Shown here piece by piece: positions 1 to 9,651 of a stretch of DNA of 32,422 bases. A program made the position numbers and the translations under genes. The notes under the pieces were generated by a model. The model did not search any database and had not been told where the DNA came from. It saw only the letters and a list, made by a program, of their open reading frames with translations. The DNA comes from Actinomycetota bacterium (GTDB lineage: Bacteria > Planctomycetota > Phycisphaerae > JAACET01): positions 1-32,422 of the forward strand of contig JAACET010000007.1 in the NCBI GenBank assembly GCA_011682385.1, read 5' to 3'. How positions within the stretch are numbered: position 1 is the stretch's first letter; every line of letters begins with the position of its first letter.

Positions 1-173
1 TTTAATGTCTTTCGTAGTAGTGCTTTTATCAGTATACGCTATCCCTCAGGCTGTAGTTTGCGATAACTACTTATACCCGAATGGGTTAGCGTATGCTACT
101 TTACTTTTTCATGTACAAATTCTTATGAGGAACCTCATTTTTTTAGCTTTTGCTAAGGCATTTACTGATGAGA

Positions 174-1457
174 TTACTGTTCCCCAGCGGTCAGGTCCGA
201 GTAGGTTTCGCGCCGGCGGATGAGCTTTTGCTCGGAACCGTTTACCAGCACCTCGGGCGCCCGTAGCCTGGAGTTGTATTGGCTGGCCATGCTGAAACTG
301 TAAGCGCCAGCCGTGAACACAGCCAAAAGGTCCCCGCGTCTTACCGGCGGCAACAGCCTATCCTTAGCCAGAAAATCACCCGACTCGCATATCCCGCCTA
401 CCACATCCGCTTTGATGAGTCCATCCATAGCTGGCTCTGAGGTGCGTTCAGTGGGGACAAAACCCTCCGCTGGCTGCACCGGCCAGATGAAGTGAAAGGC
501 ATCGTAAAGGGCCGGCCTAATGAGGTCATTCATAGCCGCATCCACAATCACGAAACGCCGTGGCCCCGATTGCTTCACGTACAACACCCGTGTCAGCAGT
601 ACCCCGGCATTGCCGGAGATAAACCGCCCCGGTTCCATAGCGATCCGCAGGTCTTGCCCCGCGAGCATCTCCACCAGTGCCGTTGCGTAGTCTGGAGCCA
701 AAGGAGCGGTATCGCTTTGGTAGTCAGCTCCGAATCCGCCGCCAAGGTCCAGCCACTCGATTTTGTATCCTCGACTGCGCAGGGTTTGGATGAGCCCCAG
801 CATCTTCTTCAGGGCTGTCACGTAAGGATTGATGGTAGTGATCTGTGAGCCTATATGCATGTGCAGACCGACCAGGTTCAGGCCCGGCAGATCGCTGTAT
901 TTTTCGAAAAAGGCTACCGCCTCTTCGATGTCCACGCCGAACTTGGTTAGTTTCTTACCGGTCGTTATGTACTTATGCGTTTTCGGGTCCACGTCAGGAT
1001 TCACCCGCAGCGTAGCAGCAACCTTTCGGCCAAGTCCCTCCGCCAGCCGAGAGATGTTCTCAGCCTCCTCCGCCGACTCCAGCGTGAAAAAGCCGATCCC
1101 AGCCTCAATAGCCTCCGATATCTCCTGGTCAGTCTTTCCTACACCGGCGAAAGCCACCTTGGCCGGATCACCACCGGCTTGCAGCACGCGGAACAACTCT
1201 CCGCCTGATACTATGTCGAAGCCAGCCCCTGCCTGCTCCAGCAGCCGAAGAATGTGCTTATTCGAATTGGTCTTGACCGAGTAGCAGATCAAAGCCTCCA
1301 GTGGGGCAAAGGCCCTGGCTAACTGCTGATAGTGGTGTAAAAAGGTCGCCGAGCTGTAAACGTATGCCGGTGTACCATGCGAGGCAGCTATAGCGTCGAG
1401 CCGAACGCCCTCGCAATACAACTGTCCTGATTGGTAATTGAAATAATCCATAGCCAC
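174..1457 (-). CDS. lysA: Diaminopimelate decarboxylase
   Basis: 427 aa; PLP-dependent fold III decarboxylase motifs (ICYSVKTNSNKHILRLLEQAGAGFDIVSGGEL, HMHIGSQI, LDLGGGFG, EPGRFISGNAGVLLTRV, CESGDFLAKDR). Confidence 0.96.
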   Translation of the reverse strand: MAMDYFNYQSGQLYCEGVRLDAIAASHGTPAYVYSSATFLHHYQQLARAFAPLEALICYSVKTNSNKHILRLLEQAGAGFDIVSGGELFRVLQAGGDPAKVAFAGVGKTDQEISEAIEAGIGFFTLESAEEAENISRLAEGLGRKVAATLRVNPDVDPKTHKYITTGKKLTKFGVDIEEAVAFFEKYSDLPGLNLVGLHMHIGSQITTINPYVTALKKMLGLIQTLRSRGYKIEWLDLGGGFGADYQSDTAPLAPDYATALVEMLAGQDLRIAMEPGRFISGNAGVLLTRVLYVKQSGPRRFVIVDAAMNDLIRPALYDAFHFIWPVQPAEGFVPTERTSEPAMDGLIKADVVGGICESGDFLAKDRLLPPVRRGDLLAVFTAGAYSFSMASQYNSRLRAPEVLVNGSEQKLIRRRETYSDLTAGEQ

Positions 1458-1524
1458 AGGTTAGTGGGCTTGGCTCGAACAGTCAAGGTTCTGCTGTAGC
1501 CCAGATGCTAAGCATGATAACACG

Positions 1525-2949
1525 TTAGGTTTCCACCAAGGGTCCTTCAGCTATTCCGATGGGTTTTATTTCTTCCGGTTCGATCACCCGCATCTTCTTC
1601 CACTTGCCGCCCCTATAGCGCAGGTAGAACCCGCAGGCTAAGCTGATTACATAGATAGTTAAAAAGGTAAAGGCCATTCTTATTCCACCGTTGAAGTATT
1701 TGATGCCAATGTACACAGGCAATACCATGACGCCCCATGCCAGTGTCCCCGTTAGTACTAGAACGAAACGCGTATCGCCGGCACCTTTAAGGGCGGCCGA
1801 GTAAACGAAGACCACCCCTCTGAATAGGCTATAGATGGCCACGAAGACCAGCAGCATTTTTCCCAATTCCAGCATTTCAGTAGGATCTGTGGTACCATCG
1901 CGTGCCGTGAACAATCGCAGCAGTGGCTTAGGCAGCAATATAAATACCGTTGCGATCAGACCCATGTAGACCATGACAATCCTTAGGGATTTGCCGGTTG
2001 CCCGCTGGGCCAGGTCGGGGCGCTTGCGTCCCAGACATTGACCCACCAGTGTCGAAGTCGCTATGGCTAAGCCGAACATGGGCATAAAGGCCAACATATT
2101 GATACTGAAGACAGCATTGTTCGTAGCCCCTTCTGTCTGGCCGATCCTGCCCACAAAAAACACAAAAAAGGTAAATGCGGTTACATCAATACAGAAGTTC
2201 AACCCATTTGGTATGCCGTAATACAACAGTCTCTTAAAAAGTTTTTTATCGAATCCGATATTACTGGCTGTGCCAAAATCCTGTCGGTTTTTTTGACTCA
2301 GGAATAATGTGGCCAAGATTACCATTGTCAGACCTTGGGAGCTCACCGTGGCCCAGCCAGCCCCGACCAGGCCCCAACGGGGAAATCCCCAATGTCCGAA
2401 AATCCAACAGTAGTTTAACACTACGTTAACGGTATTGGCAGCCAGGCTTACCGCCATGACCGTGTACATTCGGCCCCGACCTATATAGAAGCCGTTAAGG
2501 ACTGCGTTCAATACGACGAAACCACCGCCCAGAACGAGAATACGGAAATAGTTTATCTCCAGCACCCTTACGGGTTCGGCGTGCCGTCCAGCATTCATGA
2601 TCGGCTCTGCCAGCGGGTATAGTCCCCACATCAGTACCATGGCCACCAAGCTTAAATAGATTCCCTGCCACACAGCCGGACCGATCCGATGTTCTCTGCT
2701 TGCCCCATGGTATTGAGCTACGAACGTGCTGACATATCCAGCTGTGCCTGTAAAGAAAGCCAGAGGTACGAAGCTGGCGATTCCCGCCGGCAGACTGGCA
2801 GCCAGAGAATCCTGAGAGTACCAGGCCGCGAACATTCGGTCCATGAATCGCATTACGCTCATACTGCCGGTACTAAGGATCATTGGTCCAGCCAGGCGCA
2901 GTACGTGCCGATAGCCACCATCCAACTTCGTGTTCATTTCATCTAGCAT
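1525..2949 (-). CDS. MATE family efflux transporter
   Basis: 474 aa polytopic membrane protein; MATE-like N-terminus (LRLAGPMILSTGSMSVMRFMDRMFAAWY) and internal repeat organisation. Start may be the internal Met at about 2937. Confidence 0.9.
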   Translation of the reverse strand: MLDEMNTKLDGGYRHVLRLAGPMILSTGSMSVMRFMDRMFAAWYSQDSLAASLPAGIASFVPLAFFTGTAGYVSTFVAQYHGASREHRIGPAVWQGIYLSLVAMVLMWGLYPLAEPIMNAGRHAEPVRVLEINYFRILVLGGGFVVLNAVLNGFYIGRGRMYTVMAVSLAANTVNVVLNYCWIFGHWGFPRWGLVGAGWATVSSQGLTMVILATLFLSQKNRQDFGTASNIGFDKKLFKRLLYYGIPNGLNFCIDVTAFTFFVFFVGRIGQTEGATNNAVFSINMLAFMPMFGLAIATSTLVGQCLGRKRPDLAQRATGKSLRIVMVYMGLIATVFILLPKPLLRLFTARDGTTDPTEMLELGKMLLVFVAIYSLFRGVVFVYSAALKGAGDTRFVLVLTGTLAWGVMVLPVYIGIKYFNGGIRMAFTFLTIYVISLACGFYLRYRGGKWKKMRVIEPEEIKPIGIAEGPLVET

Positions 2950-2955
2950 TTTTTG

Positions 2956-3744
2956 CTACTGCTGTATGAAGGGCAGGAACAGCACGATGAGGTCGTAGAC
3001 GATATGAGCGCCGACGGTAATGCCGAATCCTCGAAGAACGTACAGGCCGCTGAAATACACACCGCCCAGAAAGTAAAAACTGAAGCGAGGCCAATCGAAG
3101 GGCACCGGCTCGGGCCCGAAGTAAAAGTGATATACGCCGAACAGCAGAGCCGACGCCGACGCCGCGAACAGCAGAGCATATTCTTTGGAAAGACTGCCGA
3201 CTTTCGTCAGCAGCAGGGCCATGAGTGAAATCATACCCAGCCTGAAAAGCAATTCTTCGTATATGCCGGCCCCTATCATCAGTACAGCTTGCCCCGGCAA
3301 GGTCTGGGCGGTATTTGTGCTGATACCGGATGGCATTGTAGCTGCATTCGGGCCGGCCGATCCTAGAACAAAGCCCAGTACCAGCACCGGCCAAGCGAAT
3401 AGAAAGCTCTCGATGGCCATGCCCAATATCGTCCTGGCTCGGACCTGCCAGGGATATCCCTTTACCCAATGCCAGATTAGAAGGCTCCCGATGACCAAAA
3501 ACCCCGGCAGATAGAAGGCGTTGAAGCCCAGAAGGCTCAGAATGCCTCTTAGTATGCCGAACGCAGCGTTGATCAGGGGCTCACCGCCGGGGCAGTAGAT
3601 TGCGAAGATCAGCACTCCGACCTGGTGCAGCACAATGATCGGCAGCAGGAAGACCAGGCAGTTCAACGGCCGGGTAGTGGCGGTGATATACCCTGTCTTT
3701 TCGGGCCAGTCTCGCTTAGGTCTGGACTTTGATAGTTCAACCAT
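2956..3744 (-). CDS. CPBP family intramembrane metalloprotease (type II CAAX/Abi-like)
   Basis: 262 aa membrane protein with EELLFR motif (YEELLFRLGMISLMALL) and downstream FGVYHFYFG and VGAHIVYDLIV motifs. Confidence 0.85.
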   Translation of the reverse strand: MVELSKSRPKRDWPEKTGYITATTRPLNCLVFLLPIIVLHQVGVLIFAIYCPGGEPLINAAFGILRGILSLLGFNAFYLPGFLVIGSLLIWHWVKGYPWQVRARTILGMAIESFLFAWPVLVLGFVLGSAGPNAATMPSGISTNTAQTLPGQAVLMIGAGIYEELLFRLGMISLMALLLTKVGSLSKEYALLFAASASALLFGVYHFYFGPEPVPFDWPRFSFYFLGGVYFSGLYVLRGFGITVGAHIVYDLIVLFLPFIQQ

Positions 3745-3945
3745 ATCGGATTCTGCTTAAATTACCGTCAAAACGCGCCATTCATCCGATTTCTACCGAG
3801 CAGACAATTTACCAGAATAGCCGGCAAGGTTCTTACAAAAAAATCTCACTTGGCGTAAAATGATTCGGACCCTTTGGTCGAGTGCCTGTATATTCGCCTC
3901 GGACGCGATGAGCGGATATTGCGTCATTTTTGGGAGTGCAAAACC

Positions 3946-4683
3946 ATGAGAAAGACCTTCTGTTTTCTGGCTTTGGTCGCAACTGTAGCCCTGCTGGCCG
4001 GAAGGGCCTGGGCGGATCAGCCTCAGACACGCCTGCTGCAGCTCTACGTTATTGATGGCGGCTGGATTGTTTGGTGTATCCTTGTTCCCCTTAGTGTGGT
4101 CACCATCGTCTTGGCTATCGGCAATCTGCTTAGCATTCGAGCCACCGCGCTGATTCCGGAAATCGAGCACAAGCAGCTCCAGGCCCTATTGACGTCCGGC
4201 CAGGGCAGACGGGCACAGGAGTTTCTAGCCGACAGGGATAGCTTCTTAGCCGATGTAGTCGCCGCGGGCCTGCGACACGCCGCCGGGGGAACCTCGGCAG
4301 CCGTTCATGCAGCCGAGGAAATCGCTGAGCAGCGAACGGTGAAGCTTTTCCGTAAGGTCGAGATACTTAATGTCATCGGCAATATAGCCCCTATGATTGG
4401 ATTGTTTGGCACAGTCTACGGAATGATCATGTCTTTCCAGCAAATGGCTGCAGCCGCAGTGACCCAACGTCCCGTAGAGGTGGCGGCAGAAGGCATTCGG
4501 ACAGCCTTGGTGACTACGTTCTGGGGGCTGCTCGTGGGCATACCTGCTCTGTGTGTTTATGCCTTATTCCGCAACAAGATTGAAGCCTTGGCCAGCAACG
4601 GAATGCTCCAGGCCGAGGAATTACTTGAAGGCTATCAACTGGCTATCGAGCGTGCCAACGCCGCAGCCAAGCCTAAGGAGTAG
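3946..4683 (+). CDS. MotA/TolQ/ExbB proton channel family protein
   Basis: ORF is open from 3874, but ATG at 3946 gives a signal-like N-terminus (MRKTFCFLALVATVALLAGRAWA). Typical NVIGNIAPMIGLFGTVYGMIMSFQQMA and TTFWGLLVGIPALCVYALFRNKIE motifs. Confidence 0.9.
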   Translation: MRKTFCFLALVATVALLAGRAWADQPQTRLLQLYVIDGGWIVWCILVPLSVVTIVLAIGNLLSIRATALIPEIEHKQLQALLTSGQGRRAQEFLADRDSFLADVVAAGLRHAAGGTSAAVHAAEEIAEQRTVKLFRKVEILNVIGNIAPMIGLFGTVYGMIMSFQQMAAAAVTQRPVEVAAEGIRTALVTTFWGLLVGIPALCVYALFRNKIEALASNGMLQAEELLEGYQLAIERANAAAKPKE

Positions 4684-4688
4684 CCGTC

Positions 4689-5132
4689 ATGCGCGGACAC
4701 TTTCGGCGCGGCCCCCCCCGAAGCCTGCTCATCAATCTTACTCCGATGATCGATGTAGTTTTTCTACTTCTGATCTTCTTTGTATTGATAGCACAGTTCA
4801 GCTCGCGTCAGCGTGCCCAGGTCCAATTGCCCAGACCCCAACCCAGTGCCGCCAAATATCTTTACAGCTCGGATGTCCTGACCATAACAGTAATCTGTGA
4901 CCAGCAGGGAACGCTATCAGCCTATCAAATCGAGGGCCGGGAAATCGGTCCCGAGCAAATAGACGTATTGGCTCATGCGTTAGCGGTTCGATACAAGGCC
5001 AACCCGCAAGTAGAGGTAAATCTTCGTGCCGACCGACGAGCTGATGGAAAGGTCATAGAGGCCCTGATGGCTGCTTGTGCTCGAACGGGAATTCGTCACG
5101 TTAACCTTGTGGCTGCTATGCCGCAGGAATAG
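4689..5132 (+). CDS. ExbD/TolR family biopolymer transport protein (first copy)
   Basis: 147 aa; single N-terminal TM with conserved Asp (LTPMIDVVFLLLIFFVL). Confidence 0.9.
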   Translation: MRGHFRRGPPRSLLINLTPMIDVVFLLLIFFVLIAQFSSRQRAQVQLPRPQPSAAKYLYSSDVLTITVICDQQGTLSAYQIEGREIGPEQIDVLAHALAVRYKANPQVEVNLRADRRADGKVIEALMAACARTGIRHVNLVAAMPQE

Positions 5133-5143
5133 CTCCTAAGCAT

Positions 5144-5662
5144 ATGGCTCAAAAGCAACACATTCCCCAGCTGCAACGATCGGTTGAATACCGCAGCAGA
5201 TTCCGCCAATTACTCCGCTCTGCCCACAAAGGCCCGAGAGGGCTGCGGGGGGCGTCCTGGACGGGAATGATTGATGTGGTTTTTAATTTGCTTATTTTTT
5301 TCGTGGTTATTACCACCGCATCGCAGCGGGAGGGATTTTTACCCGGTGATCTGCCTGCCCAGGCCTGGAATCAGACCAGTACGGATGTGCCTGCTCTGCC
5401 CATTCGGGTGAGCATCTATGCCGGCAATAGCTTTGACGACTGCCAGCTCGAACTCGTCGGCTCGGAGCGAAGCCCCGATACTTTTAGGCAGTTGTACGAA
5501 ATCCTTTCGGATATGCACGTCAGTGGGTCAGGGCTCTATGAGGCGGACAATCCTGTGGTTCTCAGCCTGGGGGCCGGCGTCAGCGTAGATCAGATGGTCA
5601 ATACTTATAACGCAGTCGTGTTGGCAGGTTTTACCAATATTCAATTTGTCAGGAGCAGGTGA
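5144..5662 (+). CDS. ExbD/TolR family biopolymer transport protein (second copy)
   Basis: 172 aa; GMIDVVFNLLIFFVVITTASQ TM segment with conserved Asp; adjacent to first ExbD. Confidence 0.87.
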   Translation: MAQKQHIPQLQRSVEYRSRFRQLLRSAHKGPRGLRGASWTGMIDVVFNLLIFFVVITTASQREGFLPGDLPAQAWNQTSTDVPALPIRVSIYAGNSFDDCQLELVGSERSPDTFRQLYEILSDMHVSGSGLYEADNPVVLSLGAGVSVDQMVNTYNAVVLAGFTNIQFVRSR

Positions 5663-8244
5663 TAAACGTGGGTTTCAAGTACATGCTTGTTGTTGCTCTG
5701 ATTCTGATCGGCACTGTATCCGTCCAGGCTGATTCGGATGTCCAGGAATCGCTCGGGCGGATAGAGCAGCTTTGGGGCCAATACAGGGATACCCAACAGA
5801 GCCCTGCCCATCGTGCTAAGGCCCTTGAGGATATTATCGCAACCTATCAGCTTATTCTGGATCAAGATGCGCCCTCTTCAGCCACCGTTCGTGAGATACT
5901 TGACGGCGAAATCAAATGGCGTCTGGCTTTGGCTAATGCATTGGTCATCGAGCGGACTATCCAGGCTCGGCTCGCTGTAGAGGAATTGGGTTTGGCCGGC
6001 GCCTGGGCCGCCGATCTGGGCAGCACCATCAGCCGAGCTGAAAAGGTCCTGACCCAAACGACGGCACGGCTCGACCAGATCATTCGACACATGCGGGCCG
6101 ACGGGCAATTTGAACGCAATTACGTGGTCACCGGCCTATATCTTCGAGCCACCCAAGCCAAGTTTGCCGTGGACTACTACCGCGGATGGACTTCTTTTTA
6201 CCGGGCCTTGTTGACCACAGATCGCCCGAAGCGCAGCGAACTGCTGCAATCTACCATCGAGTATCTGCGTGCTTGTTGTGCCGAGCAGCCCGGCGAACCC
6301 CCAGCCGTCCAGTCTGATGGCCTCGGCGTTCGGCCGGTGTTTCGTAGCCGGGCTGTATTGCTGATGGTAAAAGCCTTGCGCTATTCGGGCCGACTCGGTG
6401 AGGCCGACAGACTTTTGGCCTGGTTGGAACGCCAAAGCCTGGACGAACAGATGGCTTATGAAGCAGCCCTGCAGCGTTGCCGACTTTTGCGAGATCAAGG
6501 TTACTATGATACTGCTCTTATGGGATTGGCTCAGTTGCGTTCCTGGTGTAATAAGAAACAGACCGCCAAACAGGCGTCTGTCCAATTGACCTTAGCCTAT
6601 GTGGAATGCACCATTCGATCAGCCCAGGCCCGCACAGCCGCCGATAGGGCGGACCTTGCCGCCGCCGGCGAGCTTAGCCGCAAGAGACTCCAGCCCTTGG
6701 CCAAGATATTTCAGGCCCACAGCAGTGACCAGGTAAGATCCATCATCTATGAACAGATCTACCGGACCAGGCTGGCTGACGGTTATGGCCAATCCTGGGA
6801 CGAGCTGGATTCGCTGGAGGTGCTGGCTATGGGGGTGGCTTCGGCTCGGGAGGGGGACATTAGTGCCGCTATGAAACATTTTGACACTCTGTTGTCTCGG
6901 ACCGATCCCGAAAGCCGCAAGTTATATCCTGAGATCTTTTGGCAGGCCGGCATAGCTGCGCGTGACAGTGATCCCCTGTTGGCTTGCGAATATCTGGGGC
7001 GGTTGGTGGACAGTTTTCCGGACTCACCACAGTCCCGGACGGCTGTGCTGTTAGCTGTGCAGGTTGCAGCCCGGTTCCGGGCAGAAAATCCTGATGAGCC
7101 GACTGCCGAAGATACCTGTTTCACAGCCCTGCAACGGCTAATGACCAAATACCCCAACAGCAGCCAGGCCCAGAACTGGCGATTCTATTGGGCTGATCTG
7201 CTCCGCAGCCGGGCCGACTTCAGCAGTGCCGCTGAACAGTTCGCCCTTGTTCCCAAAGACGATTCCCAATATGTCGCCGCTCGTTATTACCAACTCGAAT
7301 GTCAGAGACAATTACTGGACAATTCCCCCACCGATCCAGCCGCCGGTAAGGACGTCAAGCTCGCCCATTTGGCCAGAGAATTCTTGAATCTGGACCGCTA
7401 TGTTCTCGACCCTGCTACTCCTGCCGGGAATCGCGATAAAAAGTCTCGCAGCTATGGGGCCAGGGCCAGATTGACGGCCGCCGGAATATTCTGCACGGAC
7501 CTGAAGCAGATCGAGATGGGCCTGATGCTCTTGGGCACTCTTTCGTCTGATTATGCCGATCAAGATGAAATTCTTAGTCAGGCCCTGCGCTATCGAATTG
7601 TGGCTCTGGCCAAGCTTGGTCGGCTAAATGAGGTTGTAGATTTGACGCTTCCCCTTTTGCGTGACGGTGCGACTGACTCAGCCAAGGTTGCCGACGCCAT
7701 TCTGCTGCGCATACGTGAAAAATTTGCTGACTCAGACTCGCCTGCCTCTTCGGATCAGGATAAGCAGTTAGCCGATAGCTGGACTCGATTGGCCGGAGCC
7801 CGGTTGGACTTAGTGAAAAAGTCTGATTTATCCAGCGAGCAGAAAAACCGGGAATTACTAATCTCCCAGGATATGTTAGGCCGAGCCCTGTTTGCAGCCG
7901 GAAAGCTCCAGGAAGCTCTGGATACATTTAGTAATCTGAACCGAATCGCCCCCAACTCAGCCGAGTATATTCGCATGAGCGGGAAAATCCTCTTAGCTCA
8001 GAAAGAATACGATGCCGCCAGCCAGCAATGGCTTCGCCTCATTCATGGCCTGAAAGCCAATTCGCCCGAGTGGTTTGAGGCTTGGTATTATGCCCTGCGT
8101 ACCAATTTCCAAGCCGGTGGCGATCGTGAGCAGATCATTCGTCGCATCAAGCAGTTGCAATCTCTGGACCCCACTATGGGTTCCGAAGAAACTCGCTCGC
8201 GTTTTGAAACCTTCTTGGCCGAGTTATCCACCCCCACTGACTGA
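5659..8244 (+). CDS. Large exported TPR-type protein, likely partner of the ExbB/ExbD complex
   Basis: 861 aa, GTG start overlapping upstream stop, N-terminal signal peptide (MLVVALILIGTVSVQA), many helical repeat-like segments (e.g. FPDSPQSRTAVLLAVQVAARF, YPNSSQAQNWRFYWADLL, FAAGKLQEALDTFSNLNRIAPNSAEYIRMSGKILL). Confidence 0.75.
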   Translation: MINVGFKYMLVVALILIGTVSVQADSDVQESLGRIEQLWGQYRDTQQSPAHRAKALEDIIATYQLILDQDAPSSATVREILDGEIKWRLALANALVIERTIQARLAVEELGLAGAWAADLGSTISRAEKVLTQTTARLDQIIRHMRADGQFERNYVVTGLYLRATQAKFAVDYYRGWTSFYRALLTTDRPKRSELLQSTIEYLRACCAEQPGEPPAVQSDGLGVRPVFRSRAVLLMVKALRYSGRLGEADRLLAWLERQSLDEQMAYEAALQRCRLLRDQGYYDTALMGLAQLRSWCNKKQTAKQASVQLTLAYVECTIRSAQARTAADRADLAAAGELSRKRLQPLAKIFQAHSSDQVRSIIYEQIYRTRLADGYGQSWDELDSLEVLAMGVASAREGDISAAMKHFDTLLSRTDPESRKLYPEIFWQAGIAARDSDPLLACEYLGRLVDSFPDSPQSRTAVLLAVQVAARFRAENPDEPTAEDTCFTALQRLMTKYPNSSQAQNWRFYWADLLRSRADFSSAAEQFALVPKDDSQYVAARYYQLECQRQLLDNSPTDPAAGKDVKLAHLAREFLNLDRYVLDPATPAGNRDKKSRSYGARARLTAAGIFCTDLKQIEMGLMLLGTLSSDYADQDEILSQALRYRIVALAKLGRLNEVVDLTLPLLRDGATDSAKVADAILLRIREKFADSDSPASSDQDKQLADSWTRLAGARLDLVKKSDLSSEQKNRELLISQDMLGRALFAAGKLQEALDTFSNLNRIAPNSAEYIRMSGKILLAQKEYDAASQQWLRLIHGLKANSPEWFEAWYYALRTNFQAGGDREQIIRRIKQLQSLDPTMGSEETRSRFETFLAELSTPTD

Positions 8245-8259
8245 TTTTTCTACGGTGCG

Positions 8260-9651
8260 TTAATCACCCAACCCCAGCTTCCTCATCTTGCTTTGTAGCG
8301 TTGTCCGTGGCAAGTTTAGCAGTTTGGCAGCCTTTATCTGTGAGCCGTCAGCCAAGCGCAGAGCCCAGCGTATGACCTGACCCTGGACGGCATTTGTAAG
8401 CTCACTCAGATCCACTCTCCCTTGGCCGGGCAGATTCAGACTGAACAACTCTTGAGCTGGCGGCCGATGCGTAATCTCCGGCGGTAAATGAGCAACGCTC
8501 AGCCGACCGGCTGAGCAGAAGGCCACACTGGCCTCGATTACGTTCTCCAGTTCACGGATATTCCCCGGCCAATCATGCTGCACAAGATAATGCAGAGCCT
8601 CCGGATCAACCTTAGGAGGCTTCTTGCCTTGCCGGGCGGCATAATGGTTCACAAAGTGCTCCACCAGCAGTGGAAGATCCTCTTTTCGTTTAGCCAATGG
8701 CGGTAGTTCGATACGCACCACGTTCATCCGGAAGAACAAATCAGATCGGAACCGCCCAGCCTCAACCAACTGCTGCAGATCAGTTTTGCAGGCACAGATT
8801 ATTCGGCACTGCACGTCGATTTCCACTTCACCTCCGACGCGGAGAAGCTTTCGTTCCTGCAGTACCCGCAGCAGTTTCGTCTGCAATTCCAGAGGAATGT
8901 CATCTACATCATCCAAGAACAGCGTGCCGCTGGCCGCAGCCTCAAATCGTCCGACCTTCCGCCGATAGGCCCCGGTAAAGGCTCCGCGCTCGTGCCCGAA
9001 CAGCTCGCTCTCCAACAACTGTGGCGAAAGGGCTACGCAGCTGACCGGCACGAAAGGCAGGGCCCGCCGGACAGACTGAAAATGAATCGCTCTGGCCAAT
9101 AGCTCCTTGCCCGTACCGGTCGACCCCTGAATCAGCACCGTAGTGTCCAGGTCTTTGACTACCTCTGCCACGTCGAAGATTTCCTGCATTCGTTTGCTGT
9201 GGCCGATGACGTTACCCAGTCTGAAGCGGCGCTCGGCATCTTTCTGCAGCCGATCCCGATCTGCTCGCAACTGCCGTGTTTCGAATAGCCGTTCGATTTT
9301 CACCAGAAGTTCATCGACGCAGATCGGTTTAGGCAGATAGTCAGCCGCCCCCAGTTTCATAGCTGCCACTGCGTCGGACACCGTAGCGTAGGCGGTCATG
9401 ACTATTACCGAAACTGATTCATCCAGATGCTTTAGCTGTTTTAGAAAATCGATGCCGTCCGTACCCGGCAAGCGTACGTCTGTTATTATTACCTGCGGCA
9501 CCAATGAGGCCAGCTCCTGGAGTGCTTGATCTGCCGAGGCGAAGCCGGCCACGGAATAGCCGGCCTCTGTCAGCCGTTCGCTCAACGACGCTGTTACAAT
9601 CGGATCGTCTTCTACCAGTACAACTGTTTTGTTTTTGCTCATCTTGCTCAC
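8260..9651 (-). CDS. Sigma54-dependent response regulator, NtrC/AtoC family (receiver - AAA+ - Fis HTH)
   Basis: 463 aa; intact receiver (LVEDD, IITDVRLPGTDG, YLPKP), Walker A GSTGTGKE, GAFTGA loop for sigma54 contact, C-terminal Fis-type HTH (ADGSQIKAAKLLNLPRTTLQSKMRKLGL). Confidence 0.95.
   Translation of the reverse strand: MSKMSKNKTVVLVEDDPIVTASLSERLTEAGYSVAGFASADQALQELASLVPQVIITDVRLPGTDGIDFLKQLKHLDESVSVIVMTAYATVSDAVAAMKLGAADYLPKPICVDELLVKIERLFETRQLRADRDRLQKDAERRFRLGNVIGHSKRMQEIFDVAEVVKDLDTTVLIQGSTGTGKELLARAIHFQSVRRALPFVPVSCVALSPQLLESELFGHERGAFTGAYRRKVGRFEAAASGTLFLDDVDDIPLELQTKLLRVLQERKLLRVGGEVEIDVQCRIICACKTDLQQLVEAGRFRSDLFFRMNVVRIELPPLAKRKEDLPLLVEHFVNHYAARQGKKPPKVDPEALHYLVQHDWPGNIRELENVIEASVAFCSAGRLSVAHLPPEITHRPPAQELFSLNLPGQGRVDLSELTNAVQGQVIRWALRLADGSQIKAAKLLNLPRTTLQSKMRKLGLGD

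Noticed and set aside
126-148. ATGAGGAACCTCAT followed by T7 as a terminator
   Set aside because: Stem is effectively 5 bp with a 4-nt loop; too weak to call without expression data, and the upstream gene lies outside the window.
5-223. 72-aa + strand hydrophobic ORF at the left edge
   Set aside because: Overlaps the 3' end of lysA antisense, no recognisable family, no clear SD; probably chance ORF in an AT-rich spacer.
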